Assembly: GCF_000699445.3 (NCBI RefSeq)
Contig: NC_067195.1
Location: 56,028,465-56,092,464, forward strand
Source: Schistosoma haematobium
Taxonomy: Eukaryota > Platyhelminthes > Trematoda > Strigeidida > Schistosomatidae
Length of the DNA stretch: 64,000 nt
Direction of reading: 5' to 3'
Within the stretch, counting starts at the first letter, position 1. The number at the start of each line of letters is the position of its first letter. Position numbers and translations under genes: made by a program. Shown piece after piece: positions 23,301-37,900 of this stretch. The notes beneath the pieces are model-generated. The model worked only from the letters and a program-made list of their open reading frames with translations. It was not told where the DNA came from and made no database searches.

Positions 23301-26300
23301 AAATATAATTTATTTCTCTTGTGGATATCTATCAGTTGATCCAATTTATTCTACATCCACTTTATGAAACATGTTAGCCTTGTGTATGAACTTTTGTTAG
23401 GAGAGTGTTTTTCAAAGCCGCTCAATCTTATTTTTAATTTGCTGTCCTAATACAAAGCTACATGAAGTAGCTCAATTGATTGCATTCTGAATAATTCCGA
23501 ACCTATAAGGGTTGTAAGTTGTTTGAGCTAAATCTATATCTGGTAAGCTAAAGTAGTAGAACAGTCATGGTCAGCTAGTTTGACAAAATCATTTTCGCCT
23601 GGTTATATTTTAATGACTCATCCAAATCAAAACTCATTGTTAGTGAACAGATAAAAGTTCCAGATAGTTGTTTATGCCTACGTGATAAGTGTGTTGATGG
23701 TTTGCGCTTTCTTGGTTATTTTATTACAATAAGTTGCAATCCCAGCGTTTTTTAGATGTTTATAATTGCTTTAGCTTCCGCAATTAGATACAAATGATAG
23801 TTTCGAAATACTTGCTCTTCTGCATCCTTCTCGAATGAAGGTGATATTTCTTAAGAACAAAGACGAATGTTTTTGCCAGTCGTTTTCATCTTTAATGAAC
23901 TTAAACGCTGTGTTAGGATTGTTATATGTCAACGTTTTAAGAACATTTATAATGTAGGTATACTATGTGTAGCACAGTTTGTCGCTCATCCGCTTGTTTG
24001 GTCAATGATGCACAACTAGGGGGAATGTTTAGGTCTTAGTTGGCTTAATCGTCGGTGGTAACTGTGACTAAACCGGTTAATGTGCTTAACTCTCAACCAT
24101 TAGGCGAAATGTTTGGATGTCTTCGCAGCTACTTTAGTTCAGGTAACCTGGTAGTATTATTATCTCTAATACAATGTTTGACTGCAAACCAGGTAAAGAA
24201 ACTTATACTTGTGGTTATTGAGTTTCTCTTATTAATAGTTGTTTTATTGTGTGTGTAGGCTTTTTTTAGATTAGGTTAAGGTAGTATCTTATATGATATC
24301 AATTGATAACAAATATTGTGTTGATAACCGATTTATTTCAGATGGGTTGATGCTTTGGATACTATTGGTACTCATCTGGCTGAAAGTTTAGCTTTTCTGT
24401 ACTGCACAGATCGGAATTTGTATCAGAGTATGTTTTATTTTGATTAGATAATTTAATGATGACAAAACTTCAATTATTTGGAAATTTCCGAATTTCCTGT
24501 TAGTTTTAATAGCCACAATCGCTATACAGTAACTTACATAATGACGTAGCTGTACTTTAAGTCAAATCGATATATTCTTTGCGTGATTTAAAAGAATCAT
24601 GCTTTAGTTATTCTTACTGCATCTGATTTGCTTACTGCTAAATAACAAAGCACTGCTTAGTAATTGGGAATTTAAAAAATGGCAGCAGTAATACCATAGT
24701 CGGATATGTTCAAACTTTGTGAAAAAATCATGGATTAATGACTAAACTTCAGAGTAATTCATCGAACTATCAAACCAACGTTGTTGTCTACTGTTGTCCA
24801 GCCAAACAATTCCTATTGATTATGGGAATTGAAACGTTTTCTGACTTCACTAGCTTAGTTGTAGCCTAGAGAAAAAGACTTTCCAAAATCGCTGATTATT
24901 ATAATTATATTTTGCATAGGTCTGCATATACCTTTTCTCCCTTTATCTTTTCTACTAGGTGTCGTTGAAACGCTTCAGTTATGGGTTTATACAGGTTTAA
25001 ATATGGATTTGGCATTAAGTCAACCGAATGCATCCTACATTGTTAAGCATATTATGGCTGGTGTGAATCTAGCTGGTCTTGTAACTAGTACAATTAATTC
25101 AGAAATAGCAAATGCATTACTTTATCCAGTTACTTCAGAAAATGGTAATGACACAAATTTTGCACAGATAGAAGATTTACAAGTTAGTAATTTTAATATG
25201 AATTTTAAATTGTTATGTGTAACTGTTATCATTCCCATCCATATACATATTTGATTTTAATAAACCAATGGGAAAAAATACATTTGTAAGTAATATGTCT
25301 TGCTAGATAAACTCTCGATTCGTTTTCCTAGTTGGTTCTGAAACCCCCAACTACTTCTACGCGACAAGAGGGCGCGAATAGAAGCTATACTCCATGGTTA
25401 TTTTTACTGTTCCAGGTAGTCATGAGCTTTTAGGATCTTCCGGAACTATACTATATTAGTCACATAGGTAATTACCCAATAAAAACCGTGACGCGTGATT
25501 TTTTATTTTCTGCGAAGATTCTATTCAGTACTGGTTGGATAACAAGTTTCTTGGGGTTTATGCACCTCTAGGGACTTTTTGACGGATACTTTTGGGACTT
25601 CTCCTACTGTAACTCCCAAAAGTTAAGGTGACGAATAAGTTTGCCAGGTGCATTAAAAGGAGACATATCATCGCTTTTTATATCCACCCATCTTCATCAG
25701 AAAATTTTAGTAATGCAGTAAAATACTTAAACGATGTATATCTTTTCCGAATATGAGAAAAATGGGGTTGTTATCCCGACAAACAATCATCTTATGTTTA
25801 TTTTACTTGATTGTTCTTTGTGTACTTCTCTTTAGTTTATTGTACCAATCTCTTTACTTTTATCAAATACTTGTTGGCTGATTGGTTTCTTTCTCATTAT
25901 TTTCTCCTATACTTCCATTTGTTTGTCAGAATTTTGAGCTCTGTACTTTATCATTGTTTCTATTTCTGGCAAAGTATTGTTTCAATTTGAGAACATGTGT
26001 GATTTAAAGATCAAAATAATTAGTATTTAATTGTAGACGAATTGACTAAATGACTGTCAGGGCATGAAAATGTTCTTAATTGTGATTTTGACTGACATTA
26101 TACCATTTAACGTACTGTCGAATTAGCAACACTATCAAATAATATTCAGATATTTTTTTGTTTTATTTGTTTTTTGTTGGTTCACTGAACTGTTCGATAT
26201 ATATCGTCATAATTGCAGGTTCAACATTTACTCTTAAATCTTTTGGAATCTCCTTTGATTACAACACCATTAAGACTTACTATCTGTCGTGCTTTGGATC

Positions 26301-29300
26301 AAACTACACGATTGCCCATTGGATTAAATGCCTTTTTGGGGACAACACAAATAAATTCAGACCGAAAAGGCGATTTTAAAGAAAATTTGGACAGTTCCGA
26401 CTTTAAATCCCTTGAAACCAATACAAATTCTGATGATGTAGGTCACTGTTATACAATTAAAACAAATGATGAAGATAGTGAGCAATTCAGTGATCAAACG
26501 AAATGGGATGAGTCTATTAAAAAGCAACATGTCATTAATAACAGTGATGATGTGGAAATGCTTGACAGACATTTACCATCCAACAAAATTCAGTCACCTT
26601 ATCAACGTTTCATTTTTATTGTCAGCTGTAGTAAAGTAAGGTTTATATATATTTATACTTATTTCAATTTATTATTGTGGAGGTTGTATGATTGATTGAT
26701 TTATAAATGTATGACTGACTGACATAATCTTGATTGTTATAAATGATTCACTGTATATCTTATTCCAATGTGTGTCACACCGATTCAAGTTTACTCAAAC
26801 TAATCCCCTTATTCTAATACATTTCAAATAAGGATGGTGTATTTACGTAGATTGATGGCTCAGTGATTATGATGTTTGACCTTCAGCTACTAGATCACAG
26901 TTTGGAATACCGATCCACCTTCTTCAGTTCCTGCATCAGAAGTGTATCATTAACTCACACACATAAAATGTGACGGAAAGTCGAGTACATGAATTAAAAA
27001 TTTGTGATAAGTTTCAGCATAAGGTCTTTCATAATCGTTATAACTACAAATTGTACTTACTATTCTTAAGTCACGTTTTTATCATCTAAGTAAGCAGTGT
27101 TTAATCTTCACTTACTGTTTTAACAATATTGTTTTTCTATAAATTCTATTCTCTTATTCAAATATGTTAATTTTCTTACTTTAGAACTCTCGTACAACTG
27201 CTGCATATGAAAGACTATTAAATAAAGTACATACTTATGAACTCTTACTGGAGTTTCCAAAGTTAGTAAACCGGTGAGTTTTCAGTGTCTTCTAGGATTC
27301 TAATTGAATATTCATGGAACAGTAATGTAACAAAACTGTTTCAATGTCAGTTAAAGCTAGATAAATTAAATATTGTGATATGTTATGCTGTAATGAACCC
27401 ACTCATGAATTACTCAATCTAATATATTCTATATATTTTTATCTTAATGGAAGATCATTTTCACCGTAGGCTGAGAAAAAACTACACGATCGTTCAAGAC
27501 CAGGAGGCATTGAAATTTGTTTCGTCCTAGTTTTAACTTCGTATTTGGTATGTTTTCACTACTCCGAATGGAATGCAAATCATAATTTTCAAGTCTTTTG
27601 TGGTGAATGATATAATCTGATCACTAATTTGGAATCTGATCTTCCATATTTTGCAACCTCATTCCAACATAATAAGGAATAAATAAACCTGGTGGTTAGG
27701 TTTTGCCCATATTAGCTGATAAATAGTTTAGAAAAATCTATGTCCTATATTTGGTCGCCTTTTAAATGACTTCTAATGTTTCATTGCTTTGTTTTAAATA
27801 TTTTGTATATGTATCATTGATAAAAAAAGGAACAACTCTGGTTATTGGTTGTTATCTCTTTTAATATCTGTTCGCTGATATTCAAGTAGTTAAGCCCATT
27901 CTTAATGTTTTCAGTTTACAAAAAATTACTGAACAACAATTGTCCGGAAATGATGACAGTTTGTTTAAAATTTTGGAATTACAACAAACTTTAATCAACC
28001 ATCTAGGAAAACTTAAACATATTTTTCGAAATGCTGAACAAATCATAGTAAGTCATTGTTGTACATTATTGTATTATATTAATTTTTTATCACTATCTGT
28101 TTGTCTGTTATTACTATGTTTAATGAACATTGTACTATGCCTTCTTCTGTCAATTTATTTTAAGATAAAGTGAATCTATAACATTATTATTTGAACTTTA
28201 TGTCGTATACACATCTGCTTTGATAACATACTTATCAAACTATATAAACCAAATAACTGGATACCCATTTTAAACTATAATCCACAGATGCTATGCATGA
28301 GAGATGATGGCGCTATTTAACAATCTAGATTTTTCGAAATGTGACTGGTTTTTTAAATTATAATCTAGTAGGTTAAAAATTAATCCCCTTTACTAAGTAT
28401 AAACTCCACCTGAATTTTTTGGTCAATCTACTTGTAGATTTTACCCATTTTATCAGTATTTGTAGTTATATCATTGATTCAATATAGTCTTATGGAATAT
28501 GCAATTTATGGTTTTAACATTGTTTATACAGATACTAACAGTCGTTTGGTAGTTTGGTTTTTATTTCTACATTCTTCAATGCTAATTTATTTTCAGTTTC
28601 CCAGAACTTCACGTATCTAGCTTTATTCTTGATCATTTCCATTTTTATTTGTTGTAAATTTTTTAACTGGTAAACTTGATCCTTTCCATAAACTATGTAA
28701 TGTGATACTTTTAAAAAATTTCAAGAATAGATAATTAATGGCTCGTAAAGGGAAAAGAAGAAATCATTGATTCAAATCAGATAGATGCATATAATGTTGA
28801 ATAATAATCAGGAGACTGTCTTGATTCCATGTAACAAATAGTTGTATGTATGTAGTCCTATATTTCGTAAACAGTTTGAGTGATATAGTTGAACTGATAA
28901 ATACGTTAAGAATTGGCTGAAAAATGACAGTCATCTTAATATGTTGATTACATTGTCAGTGATGAATAGAAAGTACGTTTTCAATTAACCAATAAAGTAT
29001 GACTTAGGTAAAAGTTTGTAATAAAGTAGCAATAGGCAGTTTTGTGTAATGTTGTTAGAAAAAAACATAAATTTCACAAATTTTTGATGCAGATACTGAA
29101 CTATTTCTCTTTTATGATTTCTCAAAAATAACTACAGAATTAATGTGCAACTACCCTAGGACTATTTTATTAGTATTATTTAGTTTAAAATATAATTATC
29201 ACTATGATATTGGTATAACATTGTGGTCCTATGATTTATTAAGCATTAATAAAACTATTCATTTCGTTATCTTTCTTTCTTAGTGTTATATTATTACGGT

Positions 29301-31873
29301 CAATGGTTTGTAAGCATTTTACCTGAGTAATGCAAAGCTTAATCTTTGAGATATTAAAGTCCCAGTATAGATGATTGCGAATTCATTGCTTTGGATAGTG
29401 AATTTTTGAGAAAATTAAATGTTATAATTGGGGAACTCTTTTAATTAGGTGTTAGATGGCGATCTATAAGCCCAGTCTCTTCTGAGTAGTTTTTGAGTAA
29501 TCTTATATGCTTAAAGTGTAAATACTGTAGCAAAAAAAGAATTAAAATTTTCTAACAATTAAATTTTAGATGAAATGGTTGAAGGTCCGTCCTAATGGTA
29601 CTCAGATTCATTCATTTGTCATATCTCTAAATTTCAAATTCTAATATTCATCTTTTTCATTCGGGTTTGTATGATTGTTCTAACCAATGGTTAGAAACGT
29701 TGAATGTGACGGCTTAGAATCGTTCTCAATCGTGCAGATGAATTCACGCTTTGTTTTCTCTTGGATCCTAAGTTCCTAAATGCATTATGAATTTTTTTAT
29801 TTCACTAGTTTATATGTTCTCGAGTCATATCTTCGATATCTAATCTTTCCTTTTGGCACATATTATTACTATCTCTATTATTTTAGCATTTACCCCGACA
29901 ATTTAATCTCTTTGTGCCAATGGGGTGTGACAACGTGGACCGATGAATAAACCTTGCAGGTTTCACGTTGCGTATGACTAATTGGTTCGTTGTTGATTTC
30001 ATTTGTTTTTCTCAAACCATACTCCTCATATTGGATTTTCCTTTGGGCCTTCTTCTTCTTCTTCTTCTTATTATTATTATCATTATTATTATTGTTACCA
30101 GATTGCTTTGCTTCTCATCCTTCTAACGTCCTGTCGCTGTGATTTTGTTTAATGTGGCAGCTTAAACTGATTCAGCTTTGTTTCGGAATCAAGTTCGCTT
30201 GTGATTTACCGACAAATAAAGTGGTTGATTTAAATGTTTGACTAAAATAGGTGCAAATTAAATATGTGATTGTCATGATTTCTCAGTTACTATCTGAATG
30301 GGATCGAATATATTTTTTGGTGTGAATTATATTAGGTTTTTTCTAATGAAGTGTAGTCATGTCAGTACACTAACATATTATCTGCATATATATTTTAATT
30401 TTAATTGTAGGCAAATCCGAGATATTCTCTCCCATGTCCATTATTGTTAAATGGTAACAAATGTATCTCTCACAATCCATACGCAGATTTATGTGCCATG
30501 CTGGACTCTTGGCAAGTTTACTGTTTCATGAAGAGCGCTTTTCGTTTTTTATTTTACTTGCAAAAATCATGTGTAATAGTAATAATAAGAGCAAAAATAG
30601 TGAACAGATGGGTTTTTAATATACTTTTTTTAACTGAACATTTTAAACTATTTAGCTCATGTTACTAGCTCAAAATTCAGTTCACTTTGTTAGCCTTAAA
30701 ATTTAGTAAACACTAACATCTCAATCTTATTATTACAAACAAGTAGATGAGCAATAAAGTTTTCAACTATGGCACTGAATGTATACAAGTTCGGATTGTA
30801 ACAAAAATGGTACTTCGATCTTGAACACATATACTTTAGAGAAGAATAAAATTACTACTATAAAACCTGAATGTACAGTTCTCAGCTGGTTAGCTTTTAA
30901 TATTTAAGACTAATCGCCATCCTCTCCACCAGTATTATTTTTTTTAAACACTCAGCTACGATAATTTCTATTATTTGTTTTCTAAATCAGTTAAGGGTTA
31001 ATACAAGTTATGCTGAGGGAGTCATTTTGATTAAGTCGTCACCAGAGGTTAATGCTTATAAATAACCTTATCTCAAATCTGTTTTTTAATTGCGCCCGTA
31101 AAGTTGAATTAGGCATTCTGAAACTGATTTTCAGTTTTTGATTCTCAAGAATGTTTCGAACTCTACAAATGCGTACATACTTCATATTGTATCACCGTCG
31201 ATCAGAGCTTCCATAAACCTTCTGTTTTCCTTCTCTTCGCATTTGTTAAAGGATTAGAGGATATTTTTGTTATGAGTTCTTTGGATTCAGTGTCCGAGAT
31301 AAGTAGTAGGAGATGTACGTTGCATCATATATATATATATATATAACAAAGCAATTTGTAATGAGATATATGTTTTTATGTTGATAGTTGCTCCTAAATT
31401 TTCATATATCCTCATTTTTATTCTTTTAGTGATCTGATTAATTCTTTGACTGGTTTAATGAATCAACTCACTAAAATCCATGATGATTTCTTACAAGAAA
31501 GTGAATTAGATAGTCATGAAATAAATCTGTCGTGTTTAGTCATTCAAATTCAAGCATCAATTCATGAATTATTATGCACTTTGTGTTGTCATTCTTCTGG
31601 TTTGTTGTTTTTGGCTTTTCGACCTGAATCAACTAGTCTACTGATTAAGGCTTGTCTACAAACATTTTCCAATATCATGTTAAAGGATACCATGAGTAAC
31701 AGTAAAACAGTTGCATCAAATTATTTAATATTCGGTTTGGAGTTAATTTATAAAATTGAGGCTTTACGATATTTAGATTTACTGATTGATTGGACAAGAA
31801 GGAAAGGTTTGTTTATGTTAAACTTATTATAATAACAAATATTTGTATAATTAAATCTATATGTATTTATTTA

Positions 31874-31919
<46 letters not shown>

Positions 31920-34900
31920 GTCGTACTGCTGTTAATGTTGAGCGTTGTAAAATTTCTAAACTCTCAGGTCACGGGCCTGAGTCCTGCCTCATATACAATT
32001 CGGCTTGAGGGGTTAAGTAGTGTCATCATTGCAGCAAAATTTTTTCATGATAAATCCGAGTAGAAAGTGTTATATTTAGTTACTGAGTTTCACCATCTTA
32101 TTGATATGTTCAACATCACAAGTTCAAATCTGTTAGGTAATCACAATATATAGTTTTAGATAATCAATAATACGGCTCGAAAGTCACAATATCACAGATT
32201 CAGTTTCTATTTTTCATTAAATCTTCAGGTTATTGTATTTTAGGTGGTTGTCATCTTACGATCTCCTTTAATTCTTTTTAACTACGTATCTAGTATTTAT
32301 CTGTCTACTATAGATTAAATGATCATTTTTCATTCTCTATTTCTCATCTCGTTGATTTCCCTTTTTTATTGTTCTGGTTGAGTCGACTTGGATCAATTCC
32401 TGTTTGTACTAAATTTTACAATTAATATGACTGACTGTTTTTGACTAGGATTAAGGATGTGTTGATATTTCTCGTGGCAGACGAGTATTATTGTTTAAAA
32501 AGATTATATGCATCACTTCGAAAGAACTGTCACTATTATATCCATTTACAATTTTGTCTACAATCATAATCATATTTTGCATCTGGATTAGTAGAGTTAT
32601 GACTACAAATCATAAAACGTTTGTGAACTATATTTTGTTATTATACTCATTGAAATTAAGTCTTTGAATTGCAATAGTTTTCCTGCATGCATACGTGTAG
32701 ACATCGTTGTAACATGGAATTTCGTATATTGTCTATCAGGCCAGGTTATCGCAGTCCCCATCTTTTGAAACCATTTCAGTACTTTTTGTTTCTATCATAT
32801 TAATATAAATTTTATTATCAAATATAATTTTTTCTTGAGGTATGACAGGTGTTTATTCCTTTATTACACAACTTCAATCAGAGACTAATATTACTGCTGA
32901 TCTCCGAGCCAATGAAATCAATATTCGTGATGCTTTATTCGGATTAACCAGGCTAACATTGAATTCTATTGGACAATTTTCTAATTTTATGGATATAGAT
33001 TCAATCAATGGTGGTTTCATGGATGATGATCATTTGTTTAATGTAGAAAATATAAAAGAATATGTACTTACAACTCTTACTACTGCAGGGCCTATATGGA
33101 TTGCTGATGTGCTCGCTATGGATGATTATTTTGCTCCATTATTAATGATAATTGAAGCTTTCTCTGAGCAAGATTTAGATGCGAAAGGTGGAGGAAACAG
33201 TACAGTTAATAAATCAATGACAAAAAATGAAAAACCGAAAAGTTCAAGTGATGATATAAAATCTAATAGTAAGTTACTTGACATTCTGTATGAGGATCCT
33301 ATTGAGTATATTAAATCTTGTTATTTTCCATATAGTTGCATGTGAGTTTTTAAATTCACTACATACAGTAGTATGCTTTCATTGTGTAACTAATTATTTA
33401 CCATTCAAATCTAAATTCATTTTGATCTATATACTGTTTACTTATCATAATCTTCATATATCTTTGTTAGTGGGATATAGATTAGATTAAAGCATGTTCC
33501 GCGCAATATTATGTTGATTCAGTCAATCCCATTAATTATTTTAACCAAGGATTGAAGGCTATAATTGACAGTTCGGAATTCGTTGCAGCATCTCAGATCT
33601 ATTCCACTAAATCTGTAGATTAAAAATTATCTTATACTTTTGTTTCCTTCAAATTTATTTTTTCCTCCCAAATCATATTGTCTATAACTAAGTGATTTTT
33701 ACTATCACTGATACTTTTACTACTTTACTATTGTCTTGCTAATTTCATCATATTGTACTAATAAGGTGATATGGCAACTTGTGCCAATGTATATATGCGC
33801 TTAATTCTAAGTTTCTTTTGATTAACTCGTTAATTGTTGTGTATGCATATAATCATATTTCACTGTTGAATGTTAGAATATTCTTGTTTTCTTTTTAAAG
33901 AAAATGCTTTTCTATTATTCGGATGGCTTAACCATGTCTCCATATAACGGGTTATGATAATGTATTCAGTTAGTGTTTTCATTTTGAATAACAGTTATTA
34001 ATTAATCTTTATTCAAGGGATTTTATATTTTGATGCTAATTTCTTTAGAAGTAACTGTTCCTTTTAATCATAATATAAATTATTATTAAACTTGTCTCAC
34101 ATTAACATGAAAATCGTGCGAAGTGTAATATTTAGAACGAACTTAGTTATATGTTTGTATTCTCATCTTAGTGTTCGTTTTATCTATGACCAATTTTAGC
34201 AATGCTTTTTTTGCTTTATGGTTTAATATATGTCATGTTTAGTCTTGTTTTTTTCTTCCAAAAATTTTTTATCGTTACATTTTATTCTTTGTTACTAGCT
34301 CAATCGAATGCTGAACAGTCACCGACGAACGATCAAGTCGAAGCGACAAATGTATTAAGCTCAAAAGCAACAATTCGTAATCTTCTCTCTGGACCAATAC
34401 ACTTGAATAGTTTAGTGAATACATTGGTTATTACTGTATTACGTCATAGTGAGAATGTGTTCTACTTAGATCGTTATGGACCTCGTTTAGCACAATTGAT
34501 TACTCGTAAGCTGTTCTACTAGGTCGTTATTTATCATTGTGTTTATTTTCATATCTATACTTACAATATGATTCTTCCATTCTGCAGTTTAACGAGAAAG
34601 TTTCCCACGCTAGTACTTCGTATGCATCGAGTTGGGCTTGAACGAAGTTCCTCTAGGTCTCAATTTCTCTTAATGAGAGCATGGGGCTTTTATTTAATCA
34701 AAGTAGGGTCGTGAGATATTACGTCGTATTAATGTTCAAGCAGTTTTCATTAGTCGAAGTTAAAGCAGTGTGTTTCATCTTCAGAAATTAATGTGACTCC
34801 AAATTCTAGTATACATGTACATATTTGCACTTGTTACATTGTTTACAATGTCATCAGTATCTTTTAAACTCTTGAACTGCCAATCTGTCGTAACGTCAAT

Positions 34901-37900
34901 TAAGCTGGTAGCCAGGTATCTCATATTGACTTTATTCATCTAATAATATTTTGAAGTTTTGTTTTATTTTCAAAATATCTATTCATATTCTATTCTTATT
35001 TCTTCAGCGGAAATCTGTCAGGATTGTTTAGGGAAGCATGTCTATGTGGAGTTTGTGTACATCTGTTTAATGTTTCCCATATTAGTTTGCCTATTGATTT
35101 TTATTTGTTGAATATTCGACTTTCACTTTCCCCAGCGAATGCTACATATTTTTCCACTGGTTTTTTACTAAGCTTCTCAATCTGTTCGTTCGCTTACTTT
35201 ATAGTTGTCTAGTTTCAAAGGGTGTAATAATAACGTTTACGACTAATAGCTCTAAACCTATCTTACACTATGGCCCTCGACTTTGCACTCTTTGTGAAAC
35301 TAGTTCTAACTGACTGAAAAATAGGGAGTTATCTGTCTGTTATAACTTGTGACCACCAATTAGGGAGCAGTGACTTATCGATCGGACCAATGACGCGTAA
35401 ACCCTTATGAGCAGCCTGGAGTCCTGATTGGTCCTGCTTTCCGCCTAGCCCAGCCAGTTAAGTCCAGAACGCCAATCTCAGCCTCTGCAATATGAATCAT
35501 TATATTTCAAACGTACTGAGTTTATATACCAATCAAACAGACCACAGCGTACCAATAAAATATGAAAGAGCATTTGTACAAGAGTTAGCCAGATGTGGTT
35601 GTGAATGAGGGAGGTAGTAATACTGGGTATAGCTCAAGAATGGTAAAACGTATAATAATAGTTTATTGGGTCAAAATAAAGCTTATAAGAAGAGGAATAT
35701 GAATATGCATAGTTTAGTTAATTAATAATTATACAATAGATATATACGTTTAGTATTGGTCTTTAAATTAATTCCAAAAGTTACCATTCATTATTCTTGT
35801 CGGGACATAACACTGTCGTTTAGTGTTCAGTATACCTATTGTTCTAGGAGATAATTCATAATTAAATTATTCGCACATTTCTTCACTAGTAAGTTCCTTA
35901 TCTGACGGGAATTTTGTTAAGATATTCACTTGATAACTCGAATAATATTGACTTAATTTAAATATATTTTATGAAGTTACATCAGACAATTGAGTTTAGA
36001 AATTTCAAGGAACCAATAATGGATCTACTTGCGTGCTTATTTATATCTTATCTGATTTAATCATTTGTGATTCTTTACATTAGTTCAATGTCTCAGCAAT
36101 CATGGTCAGTTGTACAATCGGTAGTTATTATAATTAGGATTTCGTAGGGTTTTTTCTAGTTACTTGTGGGAGGAAATATAATAATGCCAAATTACAACTA
36201 CGTACTAAAGCTTGTCACTCCAGCTCCAAGTAACCTACTAACCTTATTTAAGGAATCCATTTCTAGAAATCATACAGTATAATGATAGTCATAGGCAAAT
36301 CAAAATATTAATATAAAACACTTTAAATTTTTGTTGGTAATATGTATTGCATCAACTGATAATTTTAACTGGAAACACTGGTATATACAATACACTTTAG
36401 GGAATGTATCGAACATATGGTTAACTTATTGTTTTTCAAGTTTGGTGTAAAATACCATGTGAACTCTTTATTTACTCATATTTTTCATACCTTACTTCAT
36501 CATTATAATCAGCTAAAAATCTGACACATTTCTGCATCAGTTCAAATTACCATACCTCATTACTACAGAGAGGCACATCCCAGAGTAGTAAAAGTAATGC
36601 CAGTACCATCATTAGTAATTAATGTTTTTAAAAAATCTTTTTTTAGCTTCCCAGCAAATTGAAAGTATACAAGATATTCCACCTATTGATGTATTAGCTC
36701 AAATGACTTCATTTACACGAACAGTTGGTAGTTACTTACATTGGCTTTGTGATGGACCATCTCGTTCTCATGTAACTGGTATTTTGAATATACCATCAGA
36801 CTCCCTACTTTCACCTGAATCTTGTTCCTGGTTAATTAAACAGTTACAAACAATGACTAGTGAATTTAATGATGCATTAGATACAATTCTAGGTCTTGAA
36901 GTTGCTGATGATCTTCTTGCAGCTCCAAATAATGTTTTCACATCACAAATGAATTATTCTGGGCGTCGACAACTAACTTCTCAACTTTCAGCTGGTCGAT
37001 TTATGCCACCTAGTATTTTGTTAATACTACGTTTATTGCGTACAAGCATACTAGGCTCCAATCACTCTTCAACATTTAATCGTTTATCAGATAGTTCTTA
37101 TTCAGAGCAACAAATTATTCTATCCCGTACTCAAGTGCTTATTGAAATTTTTAGTATGAATGGGTTGAATACATTTATCACATTAATTCAAGTAAGTTCA
37201 TGCTTTTCAAGTAATTTCTACTCCCCTACTTTTATTATTATTTTTTGTAAAATATAGGTAGCTGACTTAACAAGAACGAGAAGTTTTGAACGTGAACGTT
37301 TGCAGATCTAGTGAACATAATTGATGTGATTATTAGATAATAATAGTTAGCTTGCTGAGATGATAATAATACGATAAAAGAAATAGATGACAATGACATA
37401 CGGAGGCAAACGTTCCAAAATATTTTGATAATATTTTCATCTTTAGAAGTTTTTACTATTCAAGTGATTAGTTCAAGTTACAATGTACCGAAAGATATAT
37501 TGTGGATAAATAAGTATTATTTATTTCTGATATTTTTCAGTCTACCGTATTAATATTTACCGAGTTTTTTGAAATTATGGCTTAATAAATGGTTTTAGTT
37601 AGCCTAATATCATAGTACAAACATTCAATCTCAATTCATTTGTATTGGTTATTTGAATCTTCCCACTGACGTTCAGAACTAGAATTAATCAGTCTCTTAT
37701 TGGCATTTACAGTTAGTCGTAATATCTTCTTTGCGTTTATCAACTGAAGCATTTCTCTTGGTTGACTTATTTACTAGGCATAGATTTATGTACTTGACTT
37801 TCTAGCCACATCCAAAGCACAAGGGCTAATGATACTGCTCGGTTGCAAGTTTTAGCTCTAAATAGAAATATAGCAATTAGCTTTACTTATTAATTAGTTA

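Larger units (their letters stand above)
30411..37191 (+). other. VIRMA: VIRMA exons 15-19: central helical region
   Basis: Codes about aa 713-1265. Exon 15 (NPYADLCAMLDSW) matches the DDPYPVLFRYLHS block. Exon 16 has HSSGLLFLAFRPESTSLLIK, matching the region around QKGLLFFMSEYEATNLLIRA of vertebrate VIRMA. Exon 19 (545 bp, the longest) has the LHWLCDGP and MPPSILLILRLLRTS helices and ends FSMNGLNTFITLIQ, equivalent to FSAEGMDTFIRVLQ. Exon 17 takes donor GTAAGT at 33269 because only that phase fits exon 18. A later in-frame donor at 33342 does not fit. Confidence 0.9.

Noticed and set aside
26840..26935. tRNA-like SINE or tRNA gene (ggctcagtgattatgatgtt and a later gatcacagtttggaat block)
   Set aside because: An A-box-like and a weak B-box-like stretch are visible, but no cloverleaf could be drawn and no second copy was seen in the window.
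33278..33341. Extension of VIRMA exon 17 to the donor at 33342
   Set aside because: The phase does not fit exon 18; the GTAAGT donor at 33269 does.
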